DNA of 64,000 nucleotides from Bacillus sp. NEB1478 (GCF_031582965.1 NZ_CP134049.1:1426001-1490000), one strand, 5' to 3'; counted from the first letter of the stretch, positions 45,084 to 53,729 are shown. The notes: generated by a model not told the origin, from the letters alone. A program made the numbers and translations.

Positions 45084-45247
45084 CGTCAAAAACCTGCATT
45101 TCTATATAGATTTATCTTTATTTGTATGACTAAAAATATTTAAAAAATTATTTTTATATTTTTTATACCCTATTAATCGCAGGATTATTGCCCATAATTG
45201 TCGAAATATTGCCCTTAAGCAAAAAATATATCTTTCAGGTGATTACT

Positions 45248-46834
45248 TTGATAAATAACTGGCATGTTCCTAGAAATAAACGAAAACTGTATCCCATTGT
45301 TCCATCACTTTCGGCTTTTTCACTTCAAAACCTAGGGGATATTTGGGTAAAGGACCTAAACAGACAATTGGATTTTGAAGAAATTTTAGAAGAGAAAGGT
45401 CTAAAGCGAAAAGGTGTGAGAAGAGATCAGCGAGGTGGTGGAGCGAGAACTTATGAGGCTTGGGTTTCATCATTAGGATTGACTTTTGAAGAGTCAGAGA
45501 GCAATAAAACAAGGCTTACGATGATTGGAGAAGCACTTGTGAACGGTGAACCTCCTGTTCCTCTCATGACCAAGCAACTCATGCAGTTTCAATATCCATC
45601 ACCATATTCACTTAGAAGCCGAGTGCAGATTAATGAGAGGTTTAAAATAAGACCATTTCGGTTTCTAATTAAATTACTGCTAGATGATCGATTAGCAAAG
45701 GGTTCTAAAATGAATACTCCTTATCTTACAAAGAGCGAGATCGGATGCATCATTTCTGTTGAGGCTGAGAACGAGTCTGATGCGTGTTATGAACATATAG
45801 TAGATAGGATCTTAGAATTTCGTAAATATAAATACGATTCATTGCCTCAAGGGTTTGAAGTTAATGTTCCCAGCACTAATACAGGAATTAGGACTAGAGC
45901 TGCTACGATTAAAGCGCTAGAAGACAATGCAAACACGTTTATTAATTATTTGGAGTTTACACAGCTGATTGTTAGAGATGACCCAAGAAAGCCAATATAC
46001 ATACCCGATCCGCGAATTGATGAGGCAAATGCTTTCATTAATGACGGCACGAGCCTAAAACCTCTGAATCAAAAGAATAAGTATTGGAAAGAAAATTTCC
46101 AGAGAAATTTTGGGCTGTTGCCTGGGAAAAATCGAGATAACCGTCGTTTTGAAGATGATAAGGTGACAGAAAACATCATCGTTGAACGTATAGTGCTTAA
46201 TGAATTTCTTACTATCGCTAGAAAGAATCCAATATCCGAAATTACTGAGGATCTTATTCACACAGTATCCAAACAAACGGGTATACCATTGGTACAAGTC
46301 GAAGATATTTTGGACCATTTTAGAGTGGATACTTTTAGTTTGTTTGAAACGAACTATGTTGATATGGCACACAGCGGAAGAGAATTGGCAGCTGAATTTG
46401 AACATGCCACGCTCGATGTGTTCCGTGAATTAGGGTTTCAAACATGGCATGTTGGTACACAGCCGCGCCATCCAGATGTTTTAGTGGAATCCCCAATGAA
46501 TTTTGCTGGTATCATTGATAATAAAGCGTATCATGTTTTTTCCATAACACATGACTATGAATTGAAAATGATCAACTCATATATTCCGACTTTCCAAAAG
46601 AATCATCCGAACCTTTCGTTTTTCATGTACATTGCAGGGGGATTCGGTAAGAATTTTGATCAGCAAGCCCAAAAAATTGCTCAATTAACAGGTGTGAATG
46701 GCTGCGGAATCCGAGCGGCTGACTTGATGAGGTTGCTCAGAAAACATAAGCAGCAACCTATACATCATCAAAAATTAAAGAACCTTTTTGAGTGTAACAA
46801 AGTCGTCAAAACAAAAGATATCCAAGCCTTTTGA
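45248..46834 (+). CDS. AlwI-like type II restriction endonuclease
   Basis: 528 residues from TTG 45248, which has AGGTGAT just upstream; the frame is open to 45188 but that start has no site. The pattern is that of the AlwI-type restriction enzyme family: a long helical N-terminus, then near the C-terminus a PD-(D/E)xK-like core with HPDVLVESPMNFAGIIDNKA (PD then D-N-K) preceded by ELGFQTWHVG. Its partner methyltransferase follows at 46977 in the same direction. By family it might cut near GGATC-like sites, but the true target is unknown. A terminator-like hairpin (46838-46866) separates the two genes. Confidence 0.65.
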   Translation: MINNWHVPRNKRKLYPIVPSLSAFSLQNLGDIWVKDLNRQLDFEEILEEKGLKRKGVRRDQRGGGARTYEAWVSSLGLTFEESESNKTRLTMIGEALVNGEPPVPLMTKQLMQFQYPSPYSLRSRVQINERFKIRPFRFLIKLLLDDRLAKGSKMNTPYLTKSEIGCIISVEAENESDACYEHIVDRILEFRKYKYDSLPQGFEVNVPSTNTGIRTRAATIKALEDNANTFINYLEFTQLIVRDDPRKPIYIPDPRIDEANAFINDGTSLKPLNQKNKYWKENFQRNFGLLPGKNRDNRRFEDDKVTENIIVERIVLNEFLTIARKNPISEITEDLIHTVSKQTGIPLVQVEDILDHFRVDTFSLFETNYVDMAHSGRELAAEFEHATLDVFRELGFQTWHVGTQPRHPDVLVESPMNFAGIIDNKAYHVFSITHDYELKMINSYIPTFQKNHPNLSFFMYIAGGFGKNFDQQAQKIAQLTGVNGCGIRAADLMRLLRKHKQQPIHHQKLKNLFECNKVVKTKDIQAF

Positions 46835-46837
46835 ATC

Positions 46838-46866
46838 AGGTATCCCATAACGGGATACCTTTCTTA
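46838..46866 (+). terminator. Rho-independent terminator between restriction and methyltransferase genes
   Basis: AGGTATCCC (46838-46846) pairs with GGGATACCT (46852-46860), followed by TTCTT. It may separate transcription of the nuclease from that of the methyltransferase. Confidence 0.7.
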
Positions 46867-46976
46867 CCTTTTCATTGTCTAATGAGGATAAAAAAGCTAA
46901 AATAAAATTTATATAAACAAATTATGTATTAAAAGCATCGAGAGTTGTTTTCAAAGAAAGCAGTAGGTGAAAGTTA

Positions 46977-48152
46977 ATGAAATTTCGTAAAGGTGAATTA
47001 TTTTGTGGTCCTGGGGGCTTGTCACTAGGAGCAAGTAACGCATATGCAGTAAGTAAGAATGGTGAAGAATTTTCTGTCGAGCATGTATGGGCAAATGATA
47101 TTGATGAAAATACATGTAAAACATTCATTCACAATATTTGTCCTGATAAACCTGATTCAGTTGTATGTGAGGACGTTCGAACACTTGATATTACTGAACT
47201 GGAAGATATTGATGCCTTTTCTTTCGGATTCCCATGCAACGACTTCAGCAATGTAGGGGAGAAGAAAGGATTTACAGGTAAATTTGGTCCTCTCTATACA
47301 TACGGAGTAAATGTATTAAATCATTTTAGCCCAAAGTGGTTTTTAGCCGAGAATGTAGGTGGATTAGAAAGCGCTAATGAAGGCAGCGCGTTTCTTCAAA
47401 TTTTGAATGATTTAGAGAGTGCAGGGAAGCACGGCGGATACGTATTAACCCCTCATCTCTACAAATTTGAACAGTACGGTGTGCCGCAAGCTCGTCACCG
47501 TATTATTATCGTGGGTATCAGAAGTGATCTTGATGTTGAATTCAAAATCCCAAAGCCTACTCATGAAGATATTTCAACTTGGGTGTCATCAAAGTATGCG
47601 ATAGAAAATCCACCTATATTAGATAATGCATTAAATCATGATTTTACACGCCATCAGGGTAAAGTTGTGGAAATGCTTACTCATATCCCTCAAGGCGGTA
47701 ATGCATGGTCTGAAGAGATTCCAGAACACCTTAGGTTGAACGTAAAAGGAGCCCGTTTAAGCAATATATACAAACGCCTTCACCCTGACTTGCCATCATA
47801 TACGGTAACTGGATCTGGAGGGGGCGGAACTCATATGTATCACTATGACGAGCCGCGTGCATTAACGAACCGTGAAAGAGCTAGACTTCAAACGTTCCCA
47901 GATGATTTTGAGTTTATCGGAGGGAAAGAATCTGCACGAAAACAAATCGGAATGGCTGTTCCGCCATTAGGTGCGAAAGTGATTGTTGAAGCAGTATTAA
48001 AGTCTTTTGCAAACGTACCTTATGATTACATCGAACCTAAATGGAAAGGTGTAATAAAAGATGTACTCGAAAAAAACATTCAAAAACGTAAAGAAAAAGC
48101 ACAAGGAAAACAACTTGATTTAGATAAACAACTTCAAAGTGTTACGGATTAA
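46977..48152 (+). CDS. DNA cytosine-5 methyltransferase
   Basis: 391 residues from ATG 46977. All main motifs appear in order: I FCGPGGLSLGASNA, IV GFPCNDFSNVGEKKGF with the catalytic C87, VI FLAENVGG, VIII QARHRIIIVG and X RKQIGMAVPP. The target-recognition region lies between VIII and IX. Motif IV reads PCNDFS, where PCQxFS is more usual. With the adjacent nuclease it makes a type II restriction-modification system, and with the Vsr protein it forms a complete R-M-repair set. It protects host DNA at the nuclease's sites. Confidence 0.93.
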   Translation: MKFRKGELFCGPGGLSLGASNAYAVSKNGEEFSVEHVWANDIDENTCKTFIHNICPDKPDSVVCEDVRTLDITELEDIDAFSFGFPCNDFSNVGEKKGFTGKFGPLYTYGVNVLNHFSPKWFLAENVGGLESANEGSAFLQILNDLESAGKHGGYVLTPHLYKFEQYGVPQARHRIIIVGIRSDLDVEFKIPKPTHEDISTWVSSKYAIENPPILDNALNHDFTRHQGKVVEMLTHIPQGGNAWSEEIPEHLRLNVKGARLSNIYKRLHPDLPSYTVTGSGGGGTHMYHYDEPRALTNRERARLQTFPDDFEFIGGKESARKQIGMAVPPLGAKVIVEAVLKSFANVPYDYIEPKWKGVIKDVLEKNIQKRKEKAQGKQLDLDKQLQSVTD

Positions 48153-48163
48153 GAGGTGATTTT

Positions 48164-48307
48164 ATGGTATGCGACTGTGGTGGGATTTTAAGTGTTGTTG
48201 CTGTTGAGGAACCTCCAAAAGATTTATCAAATGAAAATAAACTAATATACAACCGTTTATGTGATGTGGAATGTTTGGAATGCGGAAAAATATTCTCAAC
48301 CATATGA
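48164..48307 (+). CDS. 47-residue zinc-ribbon-like protein
   Basis: ATG 48164 follows AAGAGGTGAT, 11 bases after the methyltransferase stop. The product has MVCDCGG at its start and DVECLECGKIF near its end, giving C-x-C and C-x2-C pairs that could bind one zinc. Similar small ribbon proteins occur beside phage and restriction genes with no assigned function. It is likely cotranscribed with the methyltransferase. Confidence 0.6.
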   Translation: MVCDCGGILSVVAVEEPPKDLSNENKLIYNRLCDVECLECGKIFSTI

Positions 48308-48334
48308 CTTTGGTAAGTAGATAAACGCTGTGTA

Positions 48335-48402
48335 GAATAATATGAAAAAATTAAAAAATAAAGCTGTCTTTAAATAAGTAGTTCAGTTAATGTGGAGAAA
48401 AC
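48335..48402 (+). repeat. Left arm of a roughly 65-bp imperfect inverted repeat
   Basis: The core AAAGCTG..CTTTA..AAGTAGTTCAGTT..TGTGGAGAAA is found inverted at about 49764-49830. The two arms bracket about 1.4 kb with the single gene 48634-49404, like the termini of an insertion element. Confidence 0.65.
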
Positions 48403-48477
48403 TTAAAATCGCAACTCAAATAACATAACTTTTCGTAACATAAATAATAAGGGAGTTAATAATACAATTAACGCACT

Positions 48478-48509
48478 AAAAAAGCTTGGGACATCCCAAG
48501 CTTTTTTTA
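48478..48509 (+). terminator. Rho-independent terminator
   Basis: AAAAAAGCTTGGGA pairs with TCCCAAGCTTTTTTT around CA; it can end the methyltransferase/zinc-ribbon transcript. Confidence 0.8.
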
Positions 48510-48633
48510 ATTAAATATATTGTTCTTGTTCAATTAAAGCCACAGTTAGTTGAATCAGAAAGCTAATAAAATTATGTAGTCCATTTAGAGAGTGAAAGGC
48601 TACCTATTTCTTTAAGTAAAGATAAATTTTAAC

Positions 48634-49404
48634 CTACTTTTTTGTATATTTTTCGGTTAACCAATCTGCTCTTTCTTCAATTGCACTTATAGCTCTTTCA
48701 ATGTATAAAGTTAAGTTGTCTAAATCTCCATCTTCAAACCTATGGTCTGGTTTTTTAAATGGTGGCTCCAGATTATATAAGCCAGTTATATGATAATCTT
48801 CTAAATGTTCATCCACCCAATTCAACATAGGGTCTTCACGTTTTTTTAAACTTTGATAATAAAAGTATGGGTAATCGTTATTGTCCTTATAATCACCTTT
48901 TTGTTGATTAATACCATTGTAGCCTTTTGGTACTGGAATCAAATTTGCAAAGCAGTACATAAGATTGGAAAAAGAATCAAATTTGTCTTTTAGTTCACCA
49001 TAGCCATCAAAGATTTCGTCTAAATTATCCAGTATAAGTTGTAACAGATTATTACGAAGAGTCCATTCATCCTTTTCTTTATCAAAAGTTAAAGGATATA
49101 TTGATTCACCATTCTTATTTTTTCTCAACTTTATTAACCTAAAAATGCAAAATGTTTTAAGAGGATTAAGTGCATTTAAAGTTGTGTCTGCATAACAAGG
49201 AATATCTTTAAAACAAAACCAATAAGCCGCTTTTACAATTGGGCTTGAATCTATTTCTTGCAACTTTGAATTAATTCTATACATTAACATTGCTCGTATA
49301 CCTTCATTTGCACCAATTTGAGGATTAATGATAGGTATAAGATTTGTTTTATTATATTTCACCACTAAATCATTTACGGACATTACTTTAGATAAATCCT
49401 GCAT
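48634..49404 (-). CDS. Hypothetical protein between inverted repeats
   Basis: 256 residues from ATG 49404 with GGTGATT ahead. The protein is charged and mostly helical, with a Trp/Phe/Cys-rich AAYWFCFKDIPCYADTTLNA segment (about residues 60-79), a DYPYFYYQSLKKRED stretch and a C-terminal LYIERAISAIEERADWLTEK helix. No transposase DDE or HUH motif can be seen, so the flanking inverted repeats are not explained by it. I recognise no family. Confidence 0.5.
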   Translation of the reverse strand: MQDLSKVMSVNDLVVKYNKTNLIPIINPQIGANEGIRAMLMYRINSKLQEIDSSPIVKAAYWFCFKDIPCYADTTLNALNPLKTFCIFRLIKLRKNKNGESIYPLTFDKEKDEWTLRNNLLQLILDNLDEIFDGYGELKDKFDSFSNLMYCFANLIPVPKGYNGINQQKGDYKDNNDYPYFYYQSLKKREDPMLNWVDEHLEDYHITGLYNLEPPFKKPDHRFEDGDLDNLTLYIERAISAIEERADWLTEKYTKK

Positions 49405-49940
49405 TCTTAATCACCATCCTATTCTGATTTATACATATTTTTTTATAAACAACTCGCTAAATTACAATTTATGTGTTAATTAACTGAATAACTAATTTCC
49501 ATAATCTCTTTGAGTATATTTTACCATATAATGTTTTAAATGCTTGAGTCTTCTTGGAGCAGTTTTTAAGTGGCACCACAATAACAAGTAAAATAGCACC
49601 TTAATTCACACTATGACAATATCCATTGTCAAGACGTTATTTGGGGTGCTATTTGCAATGTTGTTTTATTGATATTTTCTTATAAAACGTTGATAAATCA
49701 ATAAAAAATACTATTCTATTTACTGTGTTAATAGGTATGGTAATTCATACGCCATTTATACTGTTTCTCCACAAAAACTGAACTACTTAGTCTTTAAAAG
49801 GCAGCTTTATTTATTATTTTTTTTGTAATATTGATTGTTAAAACGTTGGCTATTTTATACTCCTCAGAAAAGACCTCATCAAACAGATTAAATGTTGAAA
49901 CGACTTATTGCGAACTTTTATTTAGTCATCGGTTATCGTT
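49405..49940. other. Intergenic: long hairpin and right inverted-repeat arm
   Basis: It contains an imperfect MITE-like hairpin (about 49588-49653; AAATAGCACC..GGTGCTATTT outer arms, GACAAT-ATCC-ATTGTC inner arms) and the right arm of the inverted repeat (about 49764-49830). No gene is seen. Confidence 0.45.
49764..49830 (-). repeat. Right arm of the imperfect inverted repeat
   Basis: This is the reverse-complement partner of 48335-48402 (GTTTCTCCACA..AACTGAACTACTT..TTTAAA..CAGCTTTATT). A few short gaps separate the two arms. Confidence 0.65.
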
Positions 49941-50276
49941 TTAATCTCTAATTACTTTCTTAATAGATGAAAAGCTTATTGTATGCAGTTCGCTGTTGCT
50001 GTCCATTATTTTTAACTGCTTTTTGTTTTGATCTATATAGTGTGTGAAACCGTTTATCGTAATTAATCGCTTGTTTTTATAAACAGTAAAAGACACTGGT
50101 TTATTGTACTCCATAGCTTCAAGTATCAAATCACTCATTTCATCCATTTGTTGTTCATCGATAATAGGCTCGGGGATATCATAATAGTCTTCGTTTATGT
50201 ATTTTCTCAGTTCTTTAACGTGTTCAGGCAGCATCATACTGGTCCATTTGATGGTTCCGCGATCTCGTAAGGTCAT
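49941..50276 (-). CDS. YolD-like protein
   Basis: 111 residues from ATG 50276; GGAG lies eight bases ahead, while the GTG at 50285 overlaps it. The YolD-family signature is clear: RDRGTIKWTSMMLPEHVKEL at the start, then a strand pair (KPVSFTVYKNKRLITINGFT). YolD-type proteins occur beside Y-family polymerase or UvsX-like genes in bacillar prophages and the skin and are damage-inducible. Here no polymerase is next to it, but a LexA-type box lies 30 bases upstream. The function is unknown; SOS-linked. Confidence 0.8.
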   Translation of the reverse strand: MTLRDRGTIKWTSMMLPEHVKELRKYINEDYYDIPEPIIDEQQMDEMSDLILEAMEYNKPVSFTVYKNKRLITINGFTHYIDQNKKQLKIMDSNSELHTISFSSIKKVIRD

Positions 50277-50305
50277 CGTCATCACTCCTTATGAATTATA
50301 ATAAC

Positions 50306-50319
50306 CGAACACACGTTCT
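50306..50319. promoter_or_regulatory. LexA (DinR)-type SOS box
   Basis: CGAACACACGTTCT matches the bacillar consensus CGAAC-N4-GTTCG at all but the last base. It sits upstream of the yolD-like gene and could also affect the divergent gene at 50419. Confidence 0.7.
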
Positions 50320-50418
50320 TTTTAAACTGGTATTTATTGTATTTTTTTAGTCTTTTTAGGAGGAATCTTGTCGTAAAAGAACGAATAGTACCAGTAATTG
50401 TAATTTAAGGAGGATGAC

Positions 50419-50856
50419 ATGAAGAAGAGATTATCAAAGGGAGAACTAGATTTTATTAAAGGATGCACGAAAGCAATCTTAAAAAACAATACAGATTATC
50501 ACCATTGGCTCTTTATTGTAGATGGAATTAAACGCTATTTTACTCACAAGGATGAATTTTATCCTGAGAATCATCCTGTATTTAACCATGCGATGTGCAT
50601 ATGTGCGGTTGGCGGAGAATTTATTACAGATTGGCATTATAAGGCAGGAAACGATGACTTTTCAAAGCCGTGGATCAAACGGTCTTTAAAAAAATTACTC
50701 GTTAATAGTGAGTCTTTTGCTGAGAATTATTACGCAGCGAGAGAAAAGCCAGTGAAAATAGATGATTTCTTAGAATCCATTAATGTAGATGGGCTTAGTG
50801 AGAAAGGGAAAGAAGAATACCTTGAAAAAGTTTCGAATTTAATTCGTAATAAATAA
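50419..50856 (+). CDS. Hypothetical protein, divergent from yolD-like gene
   Basis: 145 residues from ATG 50419 behind AAGGAGGA. The mid-part has aromatic and His/Cys residues (YHHWLFIVDGIKRYF and FNHAMCICAVGGEFITDWHY), and the C-terminal third is helical. It has no membrane segments. I recognise no family. The LexA-type box lies 100 bases upstream in the shared intergenic region. Confidence 0.5.
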   Translation: MKKRLSKGELDFIKGCTKAILKNNTDYHHWLFIVDGIKRYFTHKDEFYPENHPVFNHAMCICAVGGEFITDWHYKAGNDDFSKPWIKRSLKKLLVNSESFAENYYAAREKPVKIDDFLESINVDGLSEKGKEEYLEKVSNLIRNK

Positions 50857-50945
50857 ACAAATGATGAGTATATCCTTAATAAATTTTTCGTTTTTAATTA
50901 TGATCACTACTCATTTCAAGACATTAATATAAAGGAGGTACTAAA

Positions 50946-51725
50946 ATGAAGACGCAAGAAGATTTTTCAACAACCATATCTTCAGAATGGAAAAGTAAGC
51001 TGTATATAATGGTATCTAATGTAAAAGGGCTACAAAATAAAAATACAGTAACTGGGGTGGCTGCCACCGAAGAAATTGTAAGACAGAAAGTTTCAGAAAT
51101 AATATCATACCTAGAAAGTGCCCAACAGAAAATTCTATATGCAATTCTTGACCTTAATACATTTTATTATTCATTAAAGGAGTATCGCGAAGCATATAGT
51201 GATTGGAATAAAAAGCTATTCAGTGAAAAGAAAGTTTCGGGCCCTCCAAATTTTAAAGTGGATTATTGTTCAACACATGTTCCACTTGAAGTACTACTAA
51301 GTAAAATAAGCTATACCTTCTTTAATTCTTTTCATAGTTTTTTTGATAACTACGGACATTTTCTCTATGCTTGCTTGTACCCAGATAAAGAAATCCCTAA
51401 AAGATTATACTTTTATCAAGTTCGGAATGAACTCCTTATAGATGCTACATATAAATCTGTATCAGATGCAATAGAGGAATACACTATAAAGCCTTCATTT
51501 TCTTATGTTAATAGTATAGATAATATGAATAAGCACGTAAGATTAATCTCACCTCAAGCGAGTGTATCGTTATATGACGGTACGATCGAAATTGTAATGC
51601 CTGAATTTATAAAAGGTAAAGAAACTTATAATGAAGAGGAAATGCAGAAGCTCTTTGAAGATTGTTACGAATTGTGTGTCGGTTTCTATAATAAAGTCAC
51701 AAGTAAGGTATTCGATACAATTTAA
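50946..51725 (+). CDS. HEPN-like helical protein (Cthe_2314-type look)
   Basis: 259 residues from ATG 50946 behind AAAGGAGGT. It is long-helical with YLESAQQKILYAILDLNTFY at about 57-76, then FNSFHSFFDNYGHFLYACLY at about 130-149 and VNSIDNMNKHVRLISP at about 195-210. The D-x2-N-K-H arrangement recalls the Cthe_2314-like HEPN family. I offer the HEPN assignment with low certainty. No paired antitoxin is evident. Confidence 0.5.
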   Translation: MKTQEDFSTTISSEWKSKLYIMVSNVKGLQNKNTVTGVAATEEIVRQKVSEIISYLESAQQKILYAILDLNTFYYSLKEYREAYSDWNKKLFSEKKVSGPPNFKVDYCSTHVPLEVLLSKISYTFFNSFHSFFDNYGHFLYACLYPDKEIPKRLYFYQVRNELLIDATYKSVSDAIEEYTIKPSFSYVNSIDNMNKHVRLISPQASVSLYDGTIEIVMPEFIKGKETYNEEEMQKLFEDCYELCVGFYNKVTSKVFDTI

Positions 51726-51901
51726 GTGACATCATAATCAATATTCGTAAAAAGAAAGAACTTCAACATCCGATTGCGTACTGATACTTAAACTGCATTA
51801 GTTTATCGTTGTTTAGCTAAATGCAAATAGTTCAGTATTTTTTCGATGATATATTGTGAAAGATGTTCGAATTTCAATAGAAGAGATAAAGAGGAAATTT
51901 A

Positions 51902-52771
51902 ATGAAAACCTTTGAGCCAATAATTGTAGACGAAAAAATTAACAAAGTTCTTATAAAGGCATTTAATAAACTAACGTACAATAACTTTCAATTAACCAAA
52001 ATCAATGATTACACCTATTTTTGTAAAAAAGTAGGTAGTAATTCAGGGAAAATTACTCGCTATAATTTGTATATACTCTTAAATGAGTTCACTAGTCAAA
52101 TGTACATTGGTATAACTAAAAATATTAAAAAACGATTGATTACCCATGCAAGAGATCAAATATTGGGATCTAATAATGATGTTGTAGTCAATGCTTTATT
52201 TATAGTGGAATTAGACGAAATCTTAACAGATAAGGAAGTCCTTTCGATCAACAGTCAAATCACGTCTATTGAATACAGGCTTGCAAAGTATTTGCGAAAT
52301 TTGGGTTATGACGCACGATGTCAGTTCAATGAATTTAAAGATAATAAAGAAAATGGATTTATAGAGAGTTTTTTGATAGAAAGCTTAAATGATAAATTTA
52401 TAAAACAAAAGGTTGAAGAAGAGCTTGATATTATTGATCAATCATTAAGATCGTTTTTGTCAATGGTTAATGAAGGACGATATAGTTACTTCTCCATTTC
52501 TGATGGTGAAGTCTATCATGAATTTACTAAAGATGAACTCGTATCACTTCAGGATGAAGTGAAAATTTGTGAAGCAATATTAGCTAAAAAGAAAAAAGAG
52601 TACAAAAAATCCGATTGGGAATTCATAAGAAAATGCTTATTTCATAAAGGTTTCATGATTTCTCTTTGGGAACAAGGTATTGGTAATCCTGACGATATGA
52701 TAGTGTTAAAAAAGTTGGGACTGAATTATGACAACGAAGATTTGGAAATTATATATTTAACGGGGGTCTAA
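51902..52771 (+). CDS. GIY-YIG-domain protein
   Basis: 289 residues from ATG 51902. After about 55 residues comes a GIY-YIG-type module: YNLYILLNEFTSQMYIGITK, then NIKKRLITHARDQILGS with the catalytic Arg and the following His. The conserved Glu of the nuclease lies perhaps in SIEYRLAKYLRNLG near residue 120. The C-terminal half is helical and unique. It could be a homing-like or defence nuclease. A terminator (52815-52846) follows. Confidence 0.65.
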   Translation: MKTFEPIIVDEKINKVLIKAFNKLTYNNFQLTKINDYTYFCKKVGSNSGKITRYNLYILLNEFTSQMYIGITKNIKKRLITHARDQILGSNNDVVVNALFIVELDEILTDKEVLSINSQITSIEYRLAKYLRNLGYDARCQFNEFKDNKENGFIESFLIESLNDKFIKQKVEEELDIIDQSLRSFLSMVNEGRYSYFSISDGEVYHEFTKDELVSLQDEVKICEAILAKKKKEYKKSDWEFIRKCLFHKGFMISLWEQGIGNPDDMIVLKKLGLNYDNEDLEIIYLTGV

Positions 52772-52814
52772 TTGAATAATATAATATTCTTCTATGACTC
52801 AAATACAATAATGT

Positions 52815-52912
52815 AAAAAGCAATGCTACTTGCATTGCTTTTTTTATTGCAAATTAATATGCAATTTACATTATTTTTTAACTTTTTGTACTCCAAAAGA
52901 GAACCAGTTACC
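52815..52912 (+). repeat. Terminator hairpin plus tail; right copy of the direct repeat
   Basis: AAAAAGCAATG / CATTGCTTTTTTT is a good terminator for the GIY-YIG gene. The tail carries CTTTTTGTACTCCAAAAGAG AACC, identical to the tail of the copy at 31223-31318. The surrounding ATTGC..AATT.ATATGC sequence also matches. Confidence 0.7.
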
Positions 52913-52938
52913 ATAATAGTTGGTGATTTTTTCTGAAA

Positions 52939-53580
52939 TTATCTCTTTAAGAAATTAAGCAATTCTTTTGCAGCTTCTAATTTAATCTGTTCATTCTCAG
53001 AACTTAATAATCCCTCTAGTGTTTTTAATGTTTTATCTGCAATTTCACTATATTGTTCCGCTACAATGGGTACTCCTTCTTCTGACAGTTGACTGTTTTG
53101 AGTTTGAAAACCATCATTTTTAAAATTTAGGTATCTACCTAGCTCAGCAACATTGAAAGGGTGTTTGAATTTTGTAACGGAGGTTCCGTTCCGTAAAAGA
53201 GCTTGAACTTCACCGTTCAATTCGCTTTTTTTGGCTTTTGCCACCCATTCAACGGATCGCATATGTGCACAGCGGATATCAATATACTTCTTTTCCCAAT
53301 TATATTCTTCTAATATTCCGATATGGACAAAATCACCTTCTGTAACTAGAACAATATCCCCTTTATGCATAGTGTTCACAAATGAATTAATAGTTCCAAG
53401 GTTAGTTCTCAATGATTGGCCTTCATAATTTAGATTCACAAGTTTTTGTCTAATAGTTTCCTTATCTGCTCCTTTAAGTGACCCTGTTTCTGTCCAACCA
53501 ATTGCTACAAAGTTATCCTTAATAAATTCTGCGATTCTTTCTTCATTTCCTGGTTTACTCTTAACCTGAAAAATATTCAT
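52939..53580 (-). CDS. EVE/PUA-like modified-DNA-reader domain protein
   Basis: 213 residues from ATG 53580 behind AAAGGAGGGG. The N-terminal 130 residues match the small beta-barrel domain often found in front of Mrr-type restriction nucleases: VKSKPGNEERIAEFIKDN, VAIGWTETGSLKGAD, GDIVLVTEGDFVHIGILEEY, CAHMRSVEWVAKAK. EVE/PUA-like domains read modified bases. Here it is stand-alone, with a helical tail (about 165-213) rather than a nuclease. The promoter side carries two arrays of a 12-base motif (53599-53708). Confidence 0.65.
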   Translation of the reverse strand: MNIFQVKSKPGNEERIAEFIKDNFVAIGWTETGSLKGADKETIRQKLVNLNYEGQSLRTNLGTINSFVNTMHKGDIVLVTEGDFVHIGILEEYNWEKKYIDIRCAHMRSVEWVAKAKKSELNGEVQALLRNGTSVTKFKHPFNVAELGRYLNFKNDGFQTQNSQLSEEGVPIVAEQYSEIADKTLKTLEGLLSSENEQIKLEAAKELLNFLKR

Positions 53581-53598
53581 CTAAACCCCTCCTTTGTT

Positions 53599-53708
53599 CT
53601 TAAGGGACACCTTAAGGGCATCTCTAAAGATAATATAATGCTTTATCCAAATGCTGTCAACAAAAAAGTTCTTAAAGGATATCTTTAAGAGGTTCCTAAA
53701 GAGGGTTA
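53599..53708. promoter_or_regulatory. Iterated operator-like motifs upstream of the EVE/PUA gene
   Basis: TTAAGGGACACC and TTAAGGGCATCTC repeat with a 12-base period and are followed by TAAAGATA (53600-53632). About 60 bases further, TTAAAGGATATC, TTTAAGAGGTTCC and TAAAGAGGG (53672-53704) form a second array of the same motif. Such runs suggest cooperative binding of a regulator. Confidence 0.5.
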
Positions 53709-53729
53709 GAGAGAGTTTGTATACTTATT

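Larger units (their letters stand above)
48308..48633. other. Intergenic: left arm of inverted repeat and a terminator
   Basis: The left arm of a long inverted repeat (about 48335-48402) and the terminator at 48478-48509 are all I see. Confidence 0.45.
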
